Part shown: positions 60,288 through 64,000 of the stretch, piece after piece
How positions within the stretch are numbered: the stretch's first letter is position 1
Layout of the letters: each line of letters begins with the position of its first letter
Assembly: GCF_023715535.1 (NCBI RefSeq)
Contig: NZ_JAMBOI010000003.1
Location: 372,001-436,000 of the forward strand
Source: Sporosarcina luteola
Lineage (GTDB): Bacteria > Bacillota > Bacilli > Bacillales_A > Planococcaceae
Reading direction: 5' to 3'
Length of the DNA: 64,000 nucleotides
The notes under the pieces: generated by a model
Seen by the model: the letters and a program-made list of their open reading frames with translations, nothing else
Told to the model about the DNA's origin: nothing
Database searches by the model: none
Position numbers and translations under genes: made by a program

Positions 60288-61217
60288 TTATTTGGTTAAA
60301 TAACTTTTCTCTTTCGCCAACACTAAATTGACGAGCATTTCATTAATCGGAACTTCCAAGCCAAGTTCTTTGGCTTTTTCAACAACTCCGCCATTAATAG
60401 CCATAATTTCAGTTCTTCTTTTATTTAATACATCTACCAGCATCGAAGTCTGATTTGGCGCGGTTTTCCTAGCCAAGTCTTTAATAATAGAGGAGTCAGT
60501 AAAACGTAAAGGAATGCCCGCTCTCTTGGCAACCATCAGACATTCTTCCGCAATTTTATCCTGCAAGTTAGAAGTCTCCTCGTTTTCCACCAACTCGCCG
60601 TTTCTCAGGCCGGTCAGTGCACCTAACGGATTAATGCCGCAATTGCCGATTAACTTCTCCCAAATTAATGACATTACATTTTCAGAAATCTTTGATTCCC
60701 CGAGTTTTTCATGGTCAAACATGCGTTGAATCTCTTTGATACGATCAGTGACTTGACCATCAACCTCACCGATCACAGTTCCTCCACTGCCTGTGTGGAG
60801 AATGACACCAGGCTCCTCAATATAGCCAGCTGTACTCGTATTCCCTGCAATAATTTTTCTTTCATCAATAAATTTAGCGATTTTTTCAATATTACCGATG
60901 CCGTTCTGCAAAGTTAACACGATTGTATTATCGCCAAAGAGATTTTTATTTTGCTCCATAGCAATTTCAGTAATATATGTTTTGACTAAAACAATGACTA
61001 TATCAAGTTCTTCGCCAATTTCTCTCCCATCAGTGAACGCCTTGAGATTCGTATATACCTTTTTCTCGTCGCCATGGAAGATTGTAAGTCCTTTAGTATT
61101 GATTGCGTCTATATGTTCTTTAAATATATCGATCAAGTAAACGTCATGTCCTGTTTCGGACAAGACTGCACCATACAGTCCGCCTATGGCTCCCGCGCCG
61201 ATGATACCAATCTTCAT
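60288..61217 (-). CDS. 2-dehydropantoate 2-reductase family oxidoreductase
   Basis: A 309-residue NAD(P)H-dependent enzyme. 'MKIGIIGAGAIGGLYGAVLSETGHDVYLID' is the Rossmann motif, 'VLTLQNGIGNIEKI', 'IWEKLIGNCGINPLGALTGLRNGEL' the ketopantoate reductase (ApbA/PanE) C-terminal domain with the catalytic Lys. Real PanE functions in pantothenate synthesis; paralogues act on other 2-keto acids. Its place between a deaminase and an NCS1 permease suggests a catabolic role. Confidence 0.93.
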   Translation of the reverse strand: MKIGIIGAGAIGGLYGAVLSETGHDVYLIDIFKEHIDAINTKGLTIFHGDEKKVYTNLKAFTDGREIGEELDIVIVLVKTYITEIAMEQNKNLFGDNTIVLTLQNGIGNIEKIAKFIDERKIIAGNTSTAGYIEEPGVILHTGSGGTVIGEVDGQVTDRIKEIQRMFDHEKLGESKISENVMSLIWEKLIGNCGINPLGALTGLRNGELVENEETSNLQDKIAEECLMVAKRAGIPLRFTDSSIIKDLARKTAPNQTSMLVDVLNKRRTEIMAINGGVVEKAKELGLEVPINEMLVNLVLAKEKSYLTK

Positions 61218-61306
61218 ACAAACTCAACCTTTCGTGTTAAATAAATCGAAGTATTTACAACCTAATTATTGTATCATGCATGACTCCAAGTCGCCGTTTT
61301 AACAGT

Positions 61307-62827
61307 TTATACGTTATTAATTGTTGGTGAAAACCTAACAAGTAATCCATATGATATGAATGCCGTCGCAAATCCAATTATCCAAGAGATATCAGAAATA
61401 CTTGAAAGCAAGGGGATGAAATTACCACTTAGGGATACGGCTACTCCTAAAATCGTTGCAATGTATGCATTCTTGTTGACACCCTTATACTTACTGACCG
61501 CTGTCGGATCATTCGAATCGTAATAGAGTTGGTCAAGATCAATCTCTTTTTTAGTTACGAAGAAAAACTGATAGATCATAACACCAGTTACAGGACCTAA
61601 AATGGCGCCAACTCCGCTCAAGAAGGTATAAATGCTGTCAGGGTTCTCCATTAATTTCCACGGCATAATCAAGAAACCGATGATACTCGCAATGAATACT
61701 CCCCTTCGATAAGTAACCCATTTAGGGAAGAGCGCAGTTAATTGATATGCAGCTGGAGTGACATTTGCCGTTACATTTGAGTTGACAGTAATCAGCAATA
61801 AAACAAGCATTGCAAAGAATATAGCCGGCAAACTATCCCATTTATTAATAACATTTAGTACATCCCATTGTTCCATTCCATAATAAATAGAACTACCGAT
61901 GAGAATGGAGATACTAGTAAAGGCAAAAATGATGTAACCAATAATTAAGCTCAATGACTGTCCAATCATTTGGTCCCTGTTTGACTTTGCATTTTGCGTA
62001 AAATCAGAAACGCTTGTTGCTGGTGCAGCCCAGAATGCCAATACGGCACTAATGATCAATATGTAAGCAAAAAGAGGGTTGATGGATTGAGTCGGTCCTT
62101 CAATGGCGTAGTTTAAAATATTACTGAAACCACCGCCAACGATAACTCCCCAAATTCCCATGGAGATAAACAGAACATAAATGAAGACTGTTAATATTGT
62201 ATTGAATTTATTTAAAAATCCGCTCCCACTTATGCCGAGCGCTACATTCACAAGCCAAAAGATTATAAAACATACTAGTCCCGGCATACCGATTCCGAGG
62301 AAAGTAACGTCACCGCCAATTTTCAAGAAGCTTGGCCATAATTTTCCGATTATAATAAGCAGGGCTTGAGATCCGACGAAGGTTTGTAAACCGAACCAAC
62401 CTATCGCCACTACAATACCACGTAAAATGCCCGGAAGTTTAGCTCCAGCCGCTCCATATGTCGCCCGCAAATGGAGCGCGAAGGGAATACCGTATTTTGA
62501 ACCTGCTTGTCCATTAAAAGCCATGAATAGACCAGTTATAATGGCACCTAGTATCAATGCTATCATTATATTCAGAGGCGCAATTCCTAAAACTATTAAA
62601 CCACCCACAGCAGCGTAATTCGGGATATTATGTAAGTTCCCCATCCATAATGTAAAATAATTTAAGGGACCCATATTTCGTTTTTCTTTTGTTTTCGGTA
62701 ACAAGTCCTCATTCTCGTACCCTCTAGACTTGAATAAAGTAACATCGTCTTGCGTTACCTTTATTTCCTCTTGAGCAACCGCCCTCATGCCTTTTTGTTG
62801 TGTTGCTCCAATACCTAATTGACTCAT
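61307..62827 (-). CDS. NCS1 family permease (PucI/allantoin-hydantoin type)
   Basis: A 506-residue transporter with 12 helices. 'MGPLNYFTLWMGNLHNIPNYAAVGGLIVLGIAPLNIMIALILG', 'GSKYGIPFALHLRATYGAAGAKLPGILRGIVVAIGWFGLQTFVGS', 'FWAAPATSVSDFTQNAKSNRDQMIGQ' match the PucI/Mhp1 branch of NCS1, which imports allantoin, hydantoins or purines with Na+ or H+. This one is different from the CodB-like permease at 31215. ATG at 62827 with GGGAGG upstream. Confidence 0.93.
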   Translation of the reverse strand: MSQLGIGATQQKGMRAVAQEEIKVTQDDVTLFKSRGYENEDLLPKTKEKRNMGPLNYFTLWMGNLHNIPNYAAVGGLIVLGIAPLNIMIALILGAIITGLFMAFNGQAGSKYGIPFALHLRATYGAAGAKLPGILRGIVVAIGWFGLQTFVGSQALLIIIGKLWPSFLKIGGDVTFLGIGMPGLVCFIIFWLVNVALGISGSGFLNKFNTILTVFIYVLFISMGIWGVIVGGGFSNILNYAIEGPTQSINPLFAYILIISAVLAFWAAPATSVSDFTQNAKSNRDQMIGQSLSLIIGYIIFAFTSISILIGSSIYYGMEQWDVLNVINKWDSLPAIFFAMLVLLLITVNSNVTANVTPAAYQLTALFPKWVTYRRGVFIASIIGFLIMPWKLMENPDSIYTFLSGVGAILGPVTGVMIYQFFFVTKKEIDLDQLYYDSNDPTAVSKYKGVNKNAYIATILGVAVSLSGNFIPLLSSISDISWIIGFATAFISYGLLVRFSPTINNV

Positions 62828-62890
62828 ATTGACCTATACCTCCCAGAGGAATGATAATTACCTAGTTCATATCTTAAAAATCGAAAGGTT

Positions 62891-62912
62891 AAGCCGGATA
62901 CTATATCCGGCT
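62891..62912 (-). terminator. weak hairpin terminator after amidase gene
   Basis: Stem AGCCGGATA / TATCCGGCT with 3-nt loop; no strong T-run on the minus strand. Confidence 0.45.
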
Positions 62913-62931
62913 CATCTTTCAGGTTTTCAAT

Positions 62932-63999
62932 TCAATTAGTATAACTATCAACTAAATCCGCGGCAGTCTGCGCTAGCTGTAAATCACAACCAGGGGCGCC
63001 AATTAACGAAATACCAAGTGGCACATCATGTTGTTTAACTAGTGGCAAAGTAATCTGTGGAGTACCGGATAAAGGTGAAATACATAACAGGTTGCTAGAT
63101 TGGGCACGGACTGCATTTATTTCCTCCGTAGAGCTATTTCGTAAAGGCGCTACAGAAGCAGCCGTAGGTAAGCAAAGCAGTGCACCGTCTGTCAAAACTT
63201 CATTCATTCTTTCAATAATAGGTTTTCTTTTAGTTAATGCCTCTTTATACTCGCTCAAGGTAATGGTAGATGCCCACGCCAAGCGTTCTTTTGGACCAGG
63301 CGACAGATGCGGACGATGTTTTCTAATCCAACCACCGTAGCTTTCCCACACTTCATACCCTTGAATAATTCTAAAAATCTCTGTCCATTCTTCTAAACCA
63401 TTATGACTTAGTCTAACATGTTCAACTTGTTCATAATGTTGTTTTAAATGGGTAACAGCAGGCTGTAGTGCTTCTGCGACATCTTTGTTTATCGAATCAA
63501 AACAATCATCTGCGATAAGCAACTTATTAAATGGTACTTGTTTAGTATCTTGTCCTAATATTTCTTCAGAAACTCGTCTGAAAATATCTGTATTGCCGGC
63601 TACGTATCCTAGAACATCCATGCTCTCGCAATATGGCGCCTCTCCATCATTTGCAACTCGTCCATACGTAGGACGCATTCCTAATATGCCGGTATAACTT
63701 GCAGGAACCCGAACGGATCCTAAGCAGTCGCTTCCAATGGCGAAATCAACTAAACCACCTGCTGTAGCAACTCCCGTTCCGCTCGAAGACCCTCCTGCAA
63801 AACGTCTAGGGTCGTGAGGATTAATGGGCGAACCGTAATTCCAGTTTTCACCGCTAATACTGTAACATAACTCGTCACAAACCGTTTTCCCTACTAAATC
63901 GGCTCCTGCAGTTAATAATTTAGTTACCATGCTAGAAGTGAAATCATCTGGAGCATGCGTCCGCAGCCATTCCGGATGCCCATTACTATAAGTGCTTCC
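62932..63999 (-). CDS. amidase signature family protein, 5' end outside window
   Basis: The frame is open to the right edge. 356 codons are present, beginning 'GSTYSNGHPEWLRTHA'. Amidase signature core: Lys in 'GADLVGKTVCDELCYS', 'RRFAGGSSSGTGVATAGGLVDFAIGSDCLGSVRVPAS' with the cis-Ser and nucleophile Ser, and 'GILGMRPTYGRVANDGE'. Such enzymes hydrolyse amides, ureides or aryl-acyl amides. Just upstream of the NCS1 permease (104 bp), so likely acts on the imported compound. Confidence 0.92.
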   Translation of the reverse strand, partial: GSTYSNGHPEWLRTHAPDDFTSSMVTKLLTAGADLVGKTVCDELCYSISGENWNYGSPINPHDPRRFAGGSSSGTGVATAGGLVDFAIGSDCLGSVRVPASYTGILGMRPTYGRVANDGEAPYCESMDVLGYVAGNTDIFRRVSEEILGQDTKQVPFNKLLIADDCFDSINKDVAEALQPAVTHLKQHYEQVEHVRLSHNGLEEWTEIFRIIQGYEVWESYGGWIRKHRPHLSPGPKERLAWASTITLSEYKEALTKRKPIIERMNEVLTDGALLCLPTAASVAPLRNSSTEEINAVRAQSSNLLCISPLSGTPQITLPLVKQHDVPLGISLIGAPGCDLQLAQTAADLVDSYTN

Positions 64000-64000
64000 T

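Overview
The window looks like a chromosomal segment of a low-to-mid GC, endospore-forming Firmicute of the Bacillales, most likely Planococcaceae (Sporosarcina-like). Support for this: a spore photoproduct lyase close to Bacillus SplB, AGGAGG-type ribosome binding sites, frequent TTG/GTG starts, a CCA-less tRNA-Asn, RNase J, malate:quinone oxidoreductase, and a YthP/YthQ-type ABC pair. No plasmid, phage or conjugative genes are visible. The genus is an inference; the Bacillales placement is firm.

Layout. 1-2493: 3' part of an RND efflux gene. 2859-5320: VOC protein, small membrane protein and a MarR-MFS pair. 5650-9610: secreted triple-repeat protein, ABC exporter pair, DUF2188 protein. 9987-14742: NERD protein, small membrane-anchored protein, large SNF2/SWIM helicase. 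14825-18248: beta-propeller protein, two very small genes, diguanylate cyclase. 18449-23957: GMP reductase with PurR-like boxes, TauE/SafE permease, AarF kinase, tRNA-Asn, RNase J. 23994-32624: acetyltransferases, LysR with a divergent F420-ligase-like gene, ECF sigma/anti-sigma pair, degenerate M50 protein, NCS1 permease. 32881-35127: MetQ-MetI-MetN-type importer. 35334-41889: acetyltransferase, mqo, HAD, DinB and histidine phosphatase genes. 42214-44568: an unusual two-domain polyprenyl synthase. 44737-48645: citrate-type two-component system and CitMHS transporter. 48725-54862: splB, DUF4317, YnfA, small proteins, and an RR-HK-PepSY operon. 54876-58826: DASS transporter, glycerate kinase and divergent LrgA/LrgB. 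58862-59728: decayed IS1182-family element. 59750-64000: nucleoside deaminase, ketopantoate-reductase-like enzyme, NCS1 permease and a partial amidase.

The most distinctive feature is intergenic. Seven arrays of a degenerate repeat (core TGAYCGATAAC) have an exact 21-bp period and a conserved single-copy cap (TAAGTCCYGAAATGACGATA) at one end. Two arrays of an unrelated repeat (core CGCATAAA) have an exact 20-bp period. They lie only between genes, beside many unrelated genes, and none of the annotated features explains them. A pair of 145-bp elements with identical 12-bp terminal inverted repeats looks like a MITE.

Among the proteins, the 784-residue synthase is the best candidate for new chemistry. 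Its C-terminal half is an ordinary isoprenyl diphosphate synthase, and its N-terminal half carries a second pair of Asp-rich motifs at nearly the same spacing. The glycerate kinase, DASS transporter and LrgAB genes fit a glycerate/glycolate uptake locus. All functional calls rest on reading motifs and context; no database search was run.
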